Source: Nocardia miyunensis NBRC 108239
Lineage (GTDB): Bacteria > Actinomycetota > Actinomycetes > Mycobacteriales > Mycobacteriaceae
Length of the DNA: 64,000 nucleotides
Direction of reading: 5' to 3'
NCBI RefSeq assembly: GCF_001613065.1
Contig: NZ_BDBQ01000050.1
Location: forward strand, 1-64,000
Translations under genes and position numbers: made by a program
Part shown: one piece after another, positions 25,552-33,659 of the stretch
How positions within the stretch are numbered: the first letter of the stretch is position 1
How the letters are laid out: every line of letters starts with the position of its first letter
The notes under the pieces: generated by a model
The model's database searches: none
What the model saw: the letters and a program-made list of their open reading frames with translations, nothing else
Told to the model about the DNA's origin: nothing

Positions 25552-26319
25552 GTGAACGAACGACCGCTGCAGGACAGGTCGGTGCTGGGCCGGATCATGC
25601 GGATTCTCGATGCGTTCGACGTCGGGGATCAGGCCGTCGGCCTGTCCGAGCTGGCCCGCCGGACCGGTCTGGCGAAGCCGACCGTGCATCGGATCGCGCA
25701 GGATCTGGTGGCCGCGCGACTGCTCGCGGCGTCGCCGGGCGGCTATCGGCTCGGCCGGGGCCTGTTCGAATTGGGCATGCGCGCCGCCGCCGAGCGAACC
25801 CTGCTCGAGGTCGCCGTGCCGTTCCTGCAGGACCTGTTCGCCCGCACACAGGAAACCGTGCACCTGGGCGTGCTCGATGGCGACGAGGTCGTCTACATCA
25901 GCAAGATCGGCGGGCACCGGCAAGCTCGCTCACCGTCGCGGGTCGGCGGGCGAATGCCGTTGTACTGCACCGCGATCGGCAAGGCATTGCTGGCCAACTC
26001 GGACCAGGCCGCAATCGCCGGGATACTCGCCGGGCCGCTGCCCCGGCGAACGCCTCGTACGATCGTCGCGCCCGGCCTGTTGCGCGCCCACCTCGCGCAG
26101 GTCGTCGAGCAGGGCGTGGCGTACGAGTACGAGGAGTCCGCGCTCGGCATCGTGTGCGTCGCGGCGCCCATCCTCAACGCCGACGATCAGCCGCTCGCGG
26201 CGATCTCGGTCACCGGACCGGCGACCCGGTTCCGTCCCGACGCCCACGCCGCCTCGGTCCGAGCCGCCGCGGCCGGAGTGGCCTCCATCCTGGCCCGCCG
26301 GGCCACGACCGCCCTGTAG
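25552..26319 (+). CDS. IclR-family transcriptional regulator
   Basis: A 255-residue regulator. The N-terminal winged helix-turn-helix covers residues 10-65 (GLSELARRTGLAKPTVHRIAQ is the HTH core), and the effector-binding IclR domain covers 80-250 with VYISKIGGHRQARSPSRVG, PLYCTAIGKALLA and the strongly conserved GVAYEYEESALGIVCVAAPI. It starts at GTG 25552 with AGAGGA 6-11 bases upstream. It is divergent from the hydratase-dehydrogenase-aldolase operon and most likely senses a pathway intermediate or the aromatic substrate to control that operon and itself. The effector is not identifiable from sequence. Confidence 0.93.
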   Translation: MNERPLQDRSVLGRIMRILDAFDVGDQAVGLSELARRTGLAKPTVHRIAQDLVAARLLAASPGGYRLGRGLFELGMRAAAERTLLEVAVPFLQDLFARTQETVHLGVLDGDEVVYISKIGGHRQARSPSRVGGRMPLYCTAIGKALLANSDQAAIAGILAGPLPRRTPRTIVAPGLLRAHLAQVVEQGVAYEYEESALGIVCVAAPILNADDQPLAAISVTGPATRFRPDAHAASVRAAAAGVASILARRATTAL

Positions 26320-26375
26320 CGCGAACCGATCACCGCGTACCCGACACGCCGAATACGACCCATCAGACTGCAAGG

Positions 26376-26822
26376 ATGACAACGATTCGCCCCGCACGTC
26401 CGAGCGATGCCGCGCTGCTGTCGGAGTTGGCTCGCGCTGCCTACGCGCACTACGTCGAACGAATAGGCGCCGAACCAGCACCGATGCGGCAGGACTACAC
26501 CACGCTCGTCAACGTCGGGCATGTGTGGGTCGCCGAACGCGACGACGCTGTGGTCGGCCTGCTCGTACTGAAGCTGGAGCCTGACCATCTGTTGCTCGAC
26601 AACATCGCCGTCTCGCCGAATGCGCAGGGCACTGGTGTCGGGGCGCAGCTGTTGAACTTTGCCGAAGCCCGTGCACACGAGCACGGTCGTACCGAGGTCC
26701 GGCTCTACACCAACGAAGTCATGACGGAAAACATCGCCTACTACCCCCGCCATGGGTTCGTCGAAACACACCGCGCCACCGACCACGGCTACCGACGCGT
26801 GTTTTTCACCAAACATCTATGA
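26376..26822 (+). CDS. GNAT-family N-acetyltransferase
   Basis: A 148-residue acetyltransferase. The acetyl-CoA loop region is DNIAVSPNAQGTGVGAQLL (QGTGVG near residues 89-94), and the C-terminal ENIAYYPRHGFVETHRATDH is the usual motif B. Start ATG 26376 follows GCAAGG. It lies 56 bases after the IclR gene on the same strand but has no visible connection with aromatic breakdown. Acceptor is unknown. The 163 bases between it and the convergent amidohydrolase show nothing recognisable. Confidence 0.87.
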   Translation: MTTIRPARPSDAALLSELARAAYAHYVERIGAEPAPMRQDYTTLVNVGHVWVAERDDAVVGLLVLKLEPDHLLLDNIAVSPNAQGTGVGAQLLNFAEARAHEHGRTEVRLYTNEVMTENIAYYPRHGFVETHRATDHGYRRVFFTKHL

Positions 26823-26985
26823 ACAAGTCCCAGTGGTCCATTCACGCACACCATGGCCCACGAGCGGGCGCACATCAACCGCCGGACCGTGGTCAGCCGA
26901 GGCGTGCACACGACTTCGAGCACCAGTCCGGCCGACTTCGCACATTGAGAGTCGTCTCGACGACCGGCTTGCCTCGGATGTTGCG

Positions 26986-27945
26986 TCAGAGCTTCAACCG
27001 AGGAAAGAGCGTCTCGCAGTTGCCGCGTTCGATGTTCGCGCGCACGGACTCGTCCAGCGGGTAGTTCTCGAACTCGTTGTCGATGAAGGCGACCGCCGCC
27101 GGCGGCGCGAACGGGAAATCACCGCCGTAGGTGATGTGGTCGGGTTCGGCGACCTCGAGCAGGCTCGGCAGCGCGGCGGGACCGGCCGACAGGGCGATGT
27201 CGTAGTAGAACTGCTTCAGCACCGCCTTGTGCCCCGCGATGGGGTCGTCCGATTCCACCTGCGGCACAGCGGTATTCGCGGCGAACATGGTCAGGAAGAT
27301 TCGGTTCGCGATGTAGGGAACGAATCCGCCCGCGTGCGCGAGGATGAATTTGATATCCGGAAATTTCGCCATCGACCCCGACAGGATGAGGCTCAGCGCG
27401 GTGCGGGTGGTGTCGAGCAGGAAGTCGGCGGTGAAGGTCGGGATGCCCGGCACCGGCTCGGCGGGCAGCTCGCCGGGGTGGATGAACACCACGGCCGCAC
27501 GCTGATGCAGGAATTGCAGCAGCGGTTCGAAGGCGGGATCGCCCAGGTAACGGCCATCGTTGTTGGCCAGCAGCACGATTCCGTCGGCGTGCAGCGTGTC
27601 CAGGGCGTATTCGGCCTCGATCAGCGCGCCTTCCACATCGGGCAGGGTGAGGGTGGCGAAGAGACCGAAGCGATCCGGCCGCCGCCGCACGAGGTCGGCG
27701 CTGTACTCGTTGATCTCGCGCGCCCAGCGCCGGGCCTGGGCCGCGTCGCCGAAATACACGCCCGGCGTGGACAGCGACAGAATCCCGGTCCCGATTCCGC
27801 GATCGTCCATGAACTCCACCGCCGCCTGCTCCGACCAGGACGGCAGGTCGACACCTCCGGGCCGAATCCCCTTGGCGCGCATCCAATCCGCGTACTTCGG
27901 GGGAACGATGTGCTGATGAGTATCAATACGCCGTGCACGGCTCAT
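26986..27945 (-). CDS. ACMSD-like amidohydrolase (decarboxylase or hydrolase)
   Basis: A 319-residue TIM-barrel enzyme of the amidohydrolase_2 family, which includes 2-amino-3-carboxymuconate-6-semialdehyde and o-orsellinate-type decarboxylases. Metal ligands visible are the N-terminal RIDTHQHIVPP (HxH near residues 10-12), VVFIHPGELP (His near 160), FILAHAGGFVPY (His near 205) and YGGDFPFAPP (Asp near 275). The PFAPP following the Asp is typical of this family. It starts at ATG 27945, divergent from a TetR gene, with an 18-bp palindrome between. It probably removes a carboxyl group from, or hydrolyses, an aromatic or ring-opened intermediate of the neighbouring pathway. Substrate is not known. 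Confidence 0.87.
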   Translation of the reverse strand: MSRARRIDTHQHIVPPKYADWMRAKGIRPGGVDLPSWSEQAAVEFMDDRGIGTGILSLSTPGVYFGDAAQARRWAREINEYSADLVRRRPDRFGLFATLTLPDVEGALIEAEYALDTLHADGIVLLANNDGRYLGDPAFEPLLQFLHQRAAVVFIHPGELPAEPVPGIPTFTADFLLDTTRTALSLILSGSMAKFPDIKFILAHAGGFVPYIANRIFLTMFAANTAVPQVESDDPIAGHKAVLKQFYYDIALSAGPAALPSLLEVAEPDHITYGGDFPFAPPAAVAFIDNEFENYPLDESVRANIERGNCETLFPRLKL

Positions 27946-28022
27946 GTGGCCCTCTCTTTCCAGGTGCGGTTCGAGTCTGCGGGCTTACCGCCATCGATTC
28001 TGCTTCAGCCGGAGGTGTCATG

Positions 28023-28040
28023 TCTGATGTTTTTGTCAGA
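28023..28040. promoter_or_regulatory. TetR operator, copy 1
   Basis: TCTGA-TGTTTTTG-TCAGA, an 18-bp palindrome. It lies directly before TATGAT (28041-28046), a good -10 box for the tetR gene, so binding would block that promoter. It also lies 78 bases from the divergent amidohydrolase start. Copy 2 occurs 4.7 kb away before the hydrolase operon. Confidence 0.7.
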
Positions 28041-28078
28041 TATGATTTGCGTAACGATTTCGAATGGAAGAAGGAGCC

Positions 28079-28717
28079 ATGGCCGCGGAGCCCGCAGCAC
28101 GCAACCGCATCGACCGGCGTCGTGAGCGCACGCGCAACGCGCTGCTCGGCGCGGCCCGAAAGTTCCTGTCGGAGGGGCGTTCCGCGGTCAGCATCCAGGA
28201 GATCACCGACGCCGCGGATGTCGGATTCGGCTCCTTCTACAACCACTTCGAGTCGAAGGATCAGCTGTTCGACGAGGCCGTTCGCTCGATTCTGCAGATA
28301 TACAGCGAGATGCGCGACGGCATCGTCGCGCTCTACGAGGACCCTGCCGAGGTATTCGCGGTCAGCTTCCGCATGACCGGCCGCCTGCAACGACAGATCC
28401 CCGAAGGGGTCCGGGTGATCCTGCACTCCGGCATGTCGGTACTGCTGCGCGAGGAGGGCTTGGTCCCGCGCGCCCGCCGGGACATCATCGCCGCGCAGCA
28501 AGCGGGCCGGTTCGAGCCGATGGATCCGGACATGGCGATCATGGCCGCGGGCGGGGCGCTGCTCGGGCTGCTGCAACTGCTCGACGCCCGCCCGGACGCC
28601 AACGCGGGTGCGCTCACCGACGAGATGACCTTCCGGGTTCTGCGCATGTTCGGCATGAACAAGCGCGCGGCCCAGAAACTCACCTCGACCGAATTGCCGT
28701 CGCAGCCACAGCTGTAG
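28079..28717 (+). CDS. TetR-family regulator of the upper aromatic pathway
   Basis: A 212-residue repressor. The N-terminal HTH covers residues 15-60 (SIQEITDAADVGFGSFYNHF), followed by an all-helical ligand domain. AAGGAG lies 2 bases before ATG 28079 while the alternative ATG at 28064 has none, so the true start is either of these. An 18-bp palindrome overlaps its own promoter, and the same palindrome precedes the hydrolase-dioxygenase-hydroxylase operon. I therefore infer that it represses itself, the divergent amidohydrolase and that operon, and is released by an aromatic ligand. About 277 bases with no recognisable feature follow before the convergent hydroxylase gene. Confidence 0.92.
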   Translation: MAAEPAARNRIDRRRERTRNALLGAARKFLSEGRSAVSIQEITDAADVGFGSFYNHFESKDQLFDEAVRSILQIYSEMRDGIVALYEDPAEVFAVSFRMTGRLQRQIPEGVRVILHSGMSVLLREEGLVPRARRDIIAAQQAGRFEPMDPDMAIMAAGGALLGLLQLLDARPDANAGALTDEMTFRVLRMFGMNKRAAQKLTSTELPSQPQL

Positions 28718-28994
28718 CCGCCGCTCGAGGTACCGGAATGCACTCGGACCAGGAGGCACCCGGGATACATTGCCCCGCAGACGTTTTCGATGATTCTCGA
28801 CCGGATACAGACGACGGCGCGCAGGCGTTCTCATCCGGCCCAGCCCCGGATATTGTCGGTACAGGAGACGCTGTTCATCGTGCGTCCTCGAGGCTTTCCG
28901 CCGAGTCGGGGTCCGGGCGGCGGTCCCGGAATGCGAGACCCGCGCGGTACGGTGCGCCTCGCCGAGCCGGGGGCCATGACCAGCGCCGATCCCG

Positions 28995-30719
28995 TCATGC
29001 GCCGAGAGTGTTTGCTGCTCTTGCGATCTCCGGTGAGGAGGTCGCGGACCAGGTGAGCTGGCGGAACAATTCGGCGATCAGCGCACCGCCGTCCTCGGGG
29101 GTCGCGGTGCCGAAGACGTATCGGTCCGGACGCAACAGCACCAGCCCGCCGATGCGGACACCCGCCCTGGCGAGCCAGCGGCCCAGCGTGCCGGTGTGGT
29201 CTTCGACGTCGAGGTGGTGGTCACCGCCGGTGCGGCCGTCACCCGGTCTGCCCTGCGGTCGCCCGCCCGCCGGGTAGACGGTGACGAACTCGGTTCCCAG
29301 CCGACGCAATGCGGCGACGTCGTCGGCGCCGAGCACGGCCCGTGGGTCGACGCCGTACCCGAGTACCGAAAACCCGAGGCCCAGAACATCATCGAGGCGG
29401 CAGTGGCGACCCTCGTAAGTGCGCACCTCCGGCTGCGGGGACAGTCGTCCCTCGGACCCGCGCAGTCCGCGCCGGGGCAGGCCGAGATAGGCGTTGCGGC
29501 GAAAGCGCGGCGCGGGTTTCATTTTCGCGGCGCGGATCCAACCGCCCAGCCCCGGTACCCGCAGCGCGGTGGCGATCGCCAGATCCCGGGCCGCCGCGAG
29601 CAGTCTGCTGTCGACGGACACGAGAGCCTTGTTGAACACCGAGAAGTCGATCATCGCCTTGGCATGCGGTGCGCGTTCGGATTGATAGCTGTCCAGAACC
29701 CGTTCGGACGCACCGTGTTCGATGATCGCGGCCAGTTTCCACGACAGGTTGTCCGCATCGCGGATGCCCGACCCCATGCCCTGGCCGACGAATTGCGGCG
29801 TCATGTGCGCGGCGTCGCCCGCGATCAGGATCCGCCCGTCCCGCCAGCGGTCGGCGATCACGGCGTTGAACGTGTAGACCAGCTTGCGCAGCACCCGCAC
29901 CTCGTCCGGGTCGACGAATCGCGCGATGTGCCGACGGACCGTGTCCGGATCCTCCATCTCCTGTTTCGTCTGGGATTCGGTCAGCATGAACTCGAAGCGA
30001 TGGTGCCGATCCGGTTGCGGGCAGGACACGACGGGCAATTCGGGATCGCAGACGAAATCGAAATACGGCAGATGCCGGAACGCGTCGACCCCGTCCCGCG
30101 CTTTCAGGTCCACCACCAGCCAGCGCTCGGGAAAGCTGGTGCCGGACATCTCGATACCGAGCCGGGTCCGCACGACACTGCGCCCGCCGTCGCAACCGAC
30201 GAGAAATTTCGCGCGAACCCGTTCCGCCGTGCGCGGATCGGATTCCGCTGTGCGAGTGCCGTATCCGGTTCCCGGACAGTGCGCGTGCTCGACGCTCACC
30301 CCCGAGTCGTCCTGATCGAAATCCACCACCTCCCGGCCGCGGCGCACGGTCACGTGCGGATACCGATCCAGCGCGCGCTCGAGTGCACCCTCCAGGTACG
30401 GCTGATACAGGAAGTTCACCACCGGCCACCCCTGCGGCCGGTCGGTCTGATGGAACTGGATCACGACCCGGCCGTCGCCGCGCACCCACTGCACACTCGA
30501 ATCGACATTCATATCCGCCGCGAGTTCATCTGCCACACCGGCGTTTTGGAAGATACGCATGCACTCGTCGTCGGTGTAGACCGCCCGCGCCCGGCCGTAG
30601 CATTCGGGCTCGCGCTCGAGGACGAGCACGCTGACCCCGCGCCGCCCCAGCAGATTCGCCAGGGTCAACCCGGTCGGGCCGAGACCGACGACCACCACGT
30701 CGTAGTCGGCAACGGTCAT
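28995..30719 (-). CDS. FAD-dependent aromatic hydroxylase, MhpA-like
   Basis: A 574-residue flavoprotein monooxygenase that would use NAD(P)H and oxygen to hydroxylate a phenol, as in 3-(3-hydroxyphenyl)propionate hydroxylase. The dinucleotide-binding motif is VVVGLGPTGLTLANLLGRRG (residues ~9-28), the DG motif is VGCDGGRSVVRTRLG (near 172) and the FAD GD motif is ILIAGDAAHMTPQFVGQGMG (near 295). The C-terminal 120 residues form the thioredoxin-like domain of the MhpA group. ATG 30719 overlaps the dioxygenase stop by 4 bases. It is the last gene of the hydrolase-dioxygenase-hydroxylase operon; the product would be a catechol for the adjacent extradiol enzyme. The real substrate could be another phenol. 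Confidence 0.92.
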   Translation of the reverse strand: MTVADYDVVVVGLGPTGLTLANLLGRRGVSVLVLEREPECYGRARAVYTDDECMRIFQNAGVADELAADMNVDSSVQWVRGDGRVVIQFHQTDRPQGWPVVNFLYQPYLEGALERALDRYPHVTVRRGREVVDFDQDDSGVSVEHAHCPGTGYGTRTAESDPRTAERVRAKFLVGCDGGRSVVRTRLGIEMSGTSFPERWLVVDLKARDGVDAFRHLPYFDFVCDPELPVVSCPQPDRHHRFEFMLTESQTKQEMEDPDTVRRHIARFVDPDEVRVLRKLVYTFNAVIADRWRDGRILIAGDAAHMTPQFVGQGMGSGIRDADNLSWKLAAIIEHGASERVLDSYQSERAPHAKAMIDFSVFNKALVSVDSRLLAAARDLAIATALRVPGLGGWIRAAKMKPAPRFRRNAYLGLPRRGLRGSEGRLSPQPEVRTYEGRHCRLDDVLGLGFSVLGYGVDPRAVLGADDVAALRRLGTEFVTVYPAGGRPQGRPGDGRTGGDHHLDVEDHTGTLGRWLARAGVRIGGLVLLRPDRYVFGTATPEDGGALIAELFRQLTWSATSSPEIARAANTLGA

Positions 30720-31798
30720 CGCAGATCTCCTCCGGGGCGTGATCGAAGTGAATGAACAACGGGTACAACGTGTCCCGCTCCAGCAGAAGCCTCAGCGAGT
30801 TGCGGAACGGTGATCTCGGGCGTAGTCACGGACCGCAGAGCCTGACGGAATTGCGCGAACTTCCCCAGCACCGTGTCCCCCACCGGGGTATGTCCCCAGA
30901 TGCTGATGCCCCGGTATGTCGTCGGCTCCCAGGTGGATTCGCGCTCCGGCCCGATCACGACGGGATTCCAGCCGACCTCCAGTTCGAATCCGGACGGTGT
31001 CACGCTGTAGAAGGACAGCTCGCGATCGTTGGTGTGCTGGCCCACCGACCACGCCATCCGGAATCCCAGTTCGGTGACCCGCTCGAACGCGGCGAGCATA
31101 TCGTCCAGGGTCGCGGACTGAATGTTGATGTGCTGCACCCGGGTTCGGATCGGATCGATCTTCATTCCGCGAATATTGGCGATCGCGACCGAGTGGTGGC
31201 GTTCGTTGACCCGCAGGAACCGGATCTTCATCCGCAGCCCCGAGATGTTCTCGTCGACGTAGTCCGACAGGCGGGAGTCGAAAACGGTCCGGTAGTAATC
31301 GCGCATCGCCTCCGGTTCGCGGGAGACGATCGCCACGTGCCCGAGCCCGGCCTCACCGGTCACCCACCCGGAACTGAGCATCCGCAACGGTTCGGGCGTA
31401 GTCAGCGGCACCGTGAAGATCTCCTGCGCAATAGCTTTCGGCCCCGGGAACCGCCACAGCCGCTCCACTCCCCGCAGCGCCGCCTCCGACGCGGTCCCCT
31501 CGACGATCGGCACGCCGCGATCGGCGACTCGGGCCACGATCCGCTCGAAGGTCTCGTGGTCGTCGACCTGCCATCCCAGTGTGGTCGCGTCCTCGGCGGG
31601 GCCGCGTTCGATCAGGAAGCGGCACGTTCGATCGTCGAGACGGAACCGCAGTGCGCCGCCGTCGAGTTCGTCGACGTGCAACCCGATCGCGTCGGCGCCG
31701 AAACGCCGCCAGTCGGATCTCCGATTCGATTGCACGACAACATATCCCAGATGCACCGCGCCGAATACCGAAGCGCCGGTTGGCGGCAGCTCGTTCAT
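30716..31798 (-). CDS. extradiol ring-cleavage dioxygenase (VOC superfamily)
   Basis: A 360-residue Fe(II)/Mn(II) dioxygenase of the type I extradiol (BphC/HsaC/HPCD) class that opens a catechol next to the hydroxyls. The metal triad is His154 (LGHVAIVSR), His223 (VQHINIQ) and Glu274 (FELEVGW). His202 or His201 and Tyr264 occupy the usual second-sphere positions. Residues 10-130 form the first, non-catalytic VOC domain. ATG 31798 overlaps the hydrolase stop, and its own stop overlaps the hydroxylase start. The length is longer than BphC (about 300) and closer to homoprotocatechuate-type enzymes. The product would be a 2-hydroxymuconic semialdehyde or related dienone for the C-C hydrolase. Confidence 0.92.
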   Translation of the reverse strand: MNELPPTGASVFGAVHLGYVVVQSNRRSDWRRFGADAIGLHVDELDGGALRFRLDDRTCRFLIERGPAEDATTLGWQVDDHETFERIVARVADRGVPIVEGTASEAALRGVERLWRFPGPKAIAQEIFTVPLTTPEPLRMLSSGWVTGEAGLGHVAIVSREPEAMRDYYRTVFDSRLSDYVDENISGLRMKIRFLRVNERHHSVAIANIRGMKIDPIRTRVQHINIQSATLDDMLAAFERVTELGFRMAWSVGQHTNDRELSFYSVTPSGFELEVGWNPVVIGPERESTWEPTTYRGISIWGHTPVGDTVLGKFAQFRQALRSVTTPEITVPQLAEASAGAGHVVPVVHSLRSRPGGDLR

Positions 31799-32655
31799 GC
31801 GGCCGCCAGAAACGACGCGGTCAGGGCGTTGAACAGTTCGGCGCGTTCCCACTGCACCCAGTGGCCGGTATCGGCGGCGAGGTACAGATCGCAGGCGGGC
31901 ATCGCGTCGGCGAGCATGCGGCCGCCCTCGGGCCGGTTGACCTTGTCGGCCGCACCCCAGATCACCAGCGTGCGATGCGAAGCCCGGCGCAGGCGAGGGT
32001 CACGGGTGAAATCCATCCGCCACAGCGTGCGCAGCGCCAGCGGCCCGGACGGGCGGCGCAGCGGCGGATTCGCCACGACGTCCGGGTCGATACTGGCCCG
32101 GAAACGCCGCTCGATCATCTCGGTGTCCACCGTGCTGCCGTCGAAGACCAGATAGTCACGGATGAAGCGGGTGAGCTTCTCCCGGCTCGGGCCGCTGCCC
32201 CCGTAATACGACAGCAGCGCCCGCAGGCCCGCGGTGGGCAGCGCGCGAGTGGTGCCGACACCTCCGGGGCCCAGCAGGACCATCCGCCCCACCTTCTCGG
32301 GCCGGTCCATCGCCAGTCGCAACGCCGCCGCGCCGCCATAGGAGTTTCCGACCAGATGTGCTGTGGGAGCGCCGAGTTCATCGAGCAGCCCGCCGACCGC
32401 CCGCGCCAGATCACCGAACGGGTCGGACTGATCGATCCGCTTCTCCGAGCGCCCGTACCCAGGCAGATCCGGCACGATCACCCGGAACCGCTCGGCCAGC
32501 GCGTCGACGTTGCGCGAGTAGTTCGACAGACCGGACGCCCCGGGCCCGCCGCCGTGCAGCAGCACCACCGCTGGGCCGGAACCGGCCTCGGCGTAGAAGA
32601 TCTCCCGATCACCGACCCGGACCGTGCGTCCGAGACCCTCGTCGATGCTTGTCAT
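31795..32655 (-). CDS. meta-cleavage product C-C hydrolase (MhpC/HsaD-like)
   Basis: A 286-residue alpha/beta hydrolase that would cut the ring-opened product into a carboxylic acid and 2-hydroxypenta-2,4-dienoate. The oxyanion-loop HGGGPGASG (residues 34-42) is the hallmark of C-C hydrolases; the nucleophile is Ser105 in GNSYGG, the acid is probably the Asp in WGAADKVNRPE and the base is the His in ADTGHWVQWE. GGAGG lies 5 bases before ATG 32655; a GTG at 32661 is too close to it. It is the first gene of the upper operon, preceded by a consensus -35 and a TetR operator. The dienoate it yields feeds the hydratase encoded at 24.6-25.4 kb. Confidence 0.93.
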   Translation of the reverse strand: MTSIDEGLGRTVRVGDREIFYAEAGSGPAVVLLHGGGPGASGLSNYSRNVDALAERFRVIVPDLPGYGRSEKRIDQSDPFGDLARAVGGLLDELGAPTAHLVGNSYGGAAALRLAMDRPEKVGRMVLLGPGGVGTTRALPTAGLRALLSYYGGSGPSREKLTRFIRDYLVFDGSTVDTEMIERRFRASIDPDVVANPPLRRPSGPLALRTLWRMDFTRDPRLRRASHRTLVIWGAADKVNRPEGGRMLADAMPACDLYLAADTGHWVQWERAELFNALTASFLAAA

Positions 32656-32683
32656 CGTCACCTCCGGAACCGTTATTGATCAA

Positions 32684-32701
32684 ATCATCAGTTACGATGA
32701 T
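32684..32701. promoter_or_regulatory. second palindrome before the hydrolase operon
   Basis: ATCAT-CAGTTACG-ATGAT, an imperfect-core palindrome with the same 5-8-5 spacing as the TetR operator but different half-sites. It overlaps the probable -10 region downstream of TTGACA (- strand). It may be a weaker contact or chance. Confidence 0.3.
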
Positions 32702-32707
32702 CCTCCT

Positions 32708-32713
32708 TGTCAA
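32708..32713 (-). promoter_or_regulatory. consensus -35 box of the hydrolase operon
   Basis: TTGACA on the - strand, 53 bases upstream of the hydrolase ATG. A possible -10 (TGATGA or GATGAT) lies 17-18 bases downstream. The TetR operator at 32720-32737 ends 6 bases upstream of it. Confidence 0.5.
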
Positions 32714-32719
32714 GGCATT

Positions 32720-32737
32720 TCTGATGAAAATGTCAGA
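32720..32737. promoter_or_regulatory. TetR operator, copy 2
   Basis: TCTGA-TGAAAATG-TCAGA, the same 18-bp palindrome pattern as 28023-28040 (TCTGATG, four or five A/T bases, then TGTCAGA or TTGTCAGA). It lies next to the hydrolase-operon promoter. Two matching sites flanking the cluster indicate one regulator for both units. Confidence 0.68.
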
Positions 32738-33101
32738 ATCGATGCCGTTATCCAATGGGGACCTCTACCTGGTCCGCGCCCGGGATCGCCACGACCGTCG
32801 CAGTCAGGACGGATCCACCCCTCGGGCAACTCCCGCACGCCGCCCGCGACGACTCTCTGCCCTCCGACCAGGTCACCGAGAATCTGATGCGCATGCTCAG
32901 CACGAGAGGTCCGATCCGCGCCTCCGCGCACCGCGCAGACCGGCACGCTGCGCAGACCGGCACCGCTGCGGTGACCCCGGCGAGGTGAAGCGGCATCCGG
33001 GGCAGGCGATAGACTCGGCGAGCAGGCTCGGCGTGGCCGTGGAGCCGTCGTCGCCACGCACTGGGATACGAACGCGGCCGATATCGTAGGAGATTCGCAG
33101 G
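32738..33101. other. intergenic region, no supported gene
   Basis: These 364 bases separate the end of the aromatic island from the ptpA-like gene. Open frames exist on both strands (for example a Cys-containing - strand frame at 32748-33122 and a + strand frame at 32755-32988), but they mirror each other, lack ribosome-binding sites and resemble no family. I see the right boundary of the island here and nothing else. Confidence 0.4.
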
Positions 33102-33659
33102 ATGGACCCCGTGACCACGCAAACGTCCTGGTCACACGATATTTCCACGCCATCGGCGCTGCATGTGACATTCATCTGCACCGGGAATATCTGCCGGTCC
33201 CCGATGGCCGAGAAGATCTTCGTCGCGAACGTCGAGCGCGCCGGGCTCGCGGATCGGGTGCGGGTGAGCAGCGCCGGGACCACCCCGTGGCACGCCGGAT
33301 CCGACGCCGACCCGCGCACCACGGCGGTCCTGGCTCGCCACGGCTACCCGACCGGCCACGTCGCCGCGATGATCGGGCCGGACCATCTGAGCGCCGATCT
33401 GGTCATCGCCCTCGACAGCCAGCACGATCGGGAACTGACCCGGCTCGGAGTGCCCACGGCCCGGCGTCGGCTGCTGCGCAGTTTCGATCCGCACGCCCCC
33501 GCGCCCGACGTCTCCGATCCCTACTACGGCGACGACCACGACTTCGAGATCGTCCGCGAGAAGATCGAAGCGGCCATACCCGGACTGCTCGACTGGGTGC
33601 ACGATCAGCTCGCCGCGGACCCCACCGGCGGCGCGCGCGGACACGGCGATCCGCTGTGA
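33102..33659 (+). CDS. ptpA: low-molecular-weight protein tyrosine phosphatase
   Basis: A 185-residue phosphatase. The phosphate-binding P-loop CTGNICRSP (residues ~27-35, C-x5-R) follows LHVTFI, and the general acid Asp is in VSDPYYGDDHDFE (DPYY, near residue 146). Both are diagnostic of LMW-PTPs. About 20 extra residues precede the fold. In M. tuberculosis PtpA (Rv2234) is secreted and acts on host targets, but no signal peptide is visible here and its substrate in this organism is unknown. Position before SURF1 and near cobD matches Rv2234-Rv2235-Rv2236c. The SURF1 gene starts inside its stop codon (GTGA). Confidence 0.93.
   Translation: MDPVTTQTSWSHDISTPSALHVTFICTGNICRSPMAEKIFVANVERAGLADRVRVSSAGTTPWHAGSDADPRTTAVLARHGYPTGHVAAMIGPDHLSADLVIALDSQHDRELTRLGVPTARRRLLRSFDPHAPAPDVSDPYYGDDHDFEIVREKIEAAIPGLLDWVHDQLAADPTGGARGHGDPL

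Noticed and set aside
32748..33122. Cys-containing - strand frame before the ptpA-like gene
   Set aside because: Mirrored by a + strand frame, no ribosome-binding site and no family resemblance; treated as non-coding.
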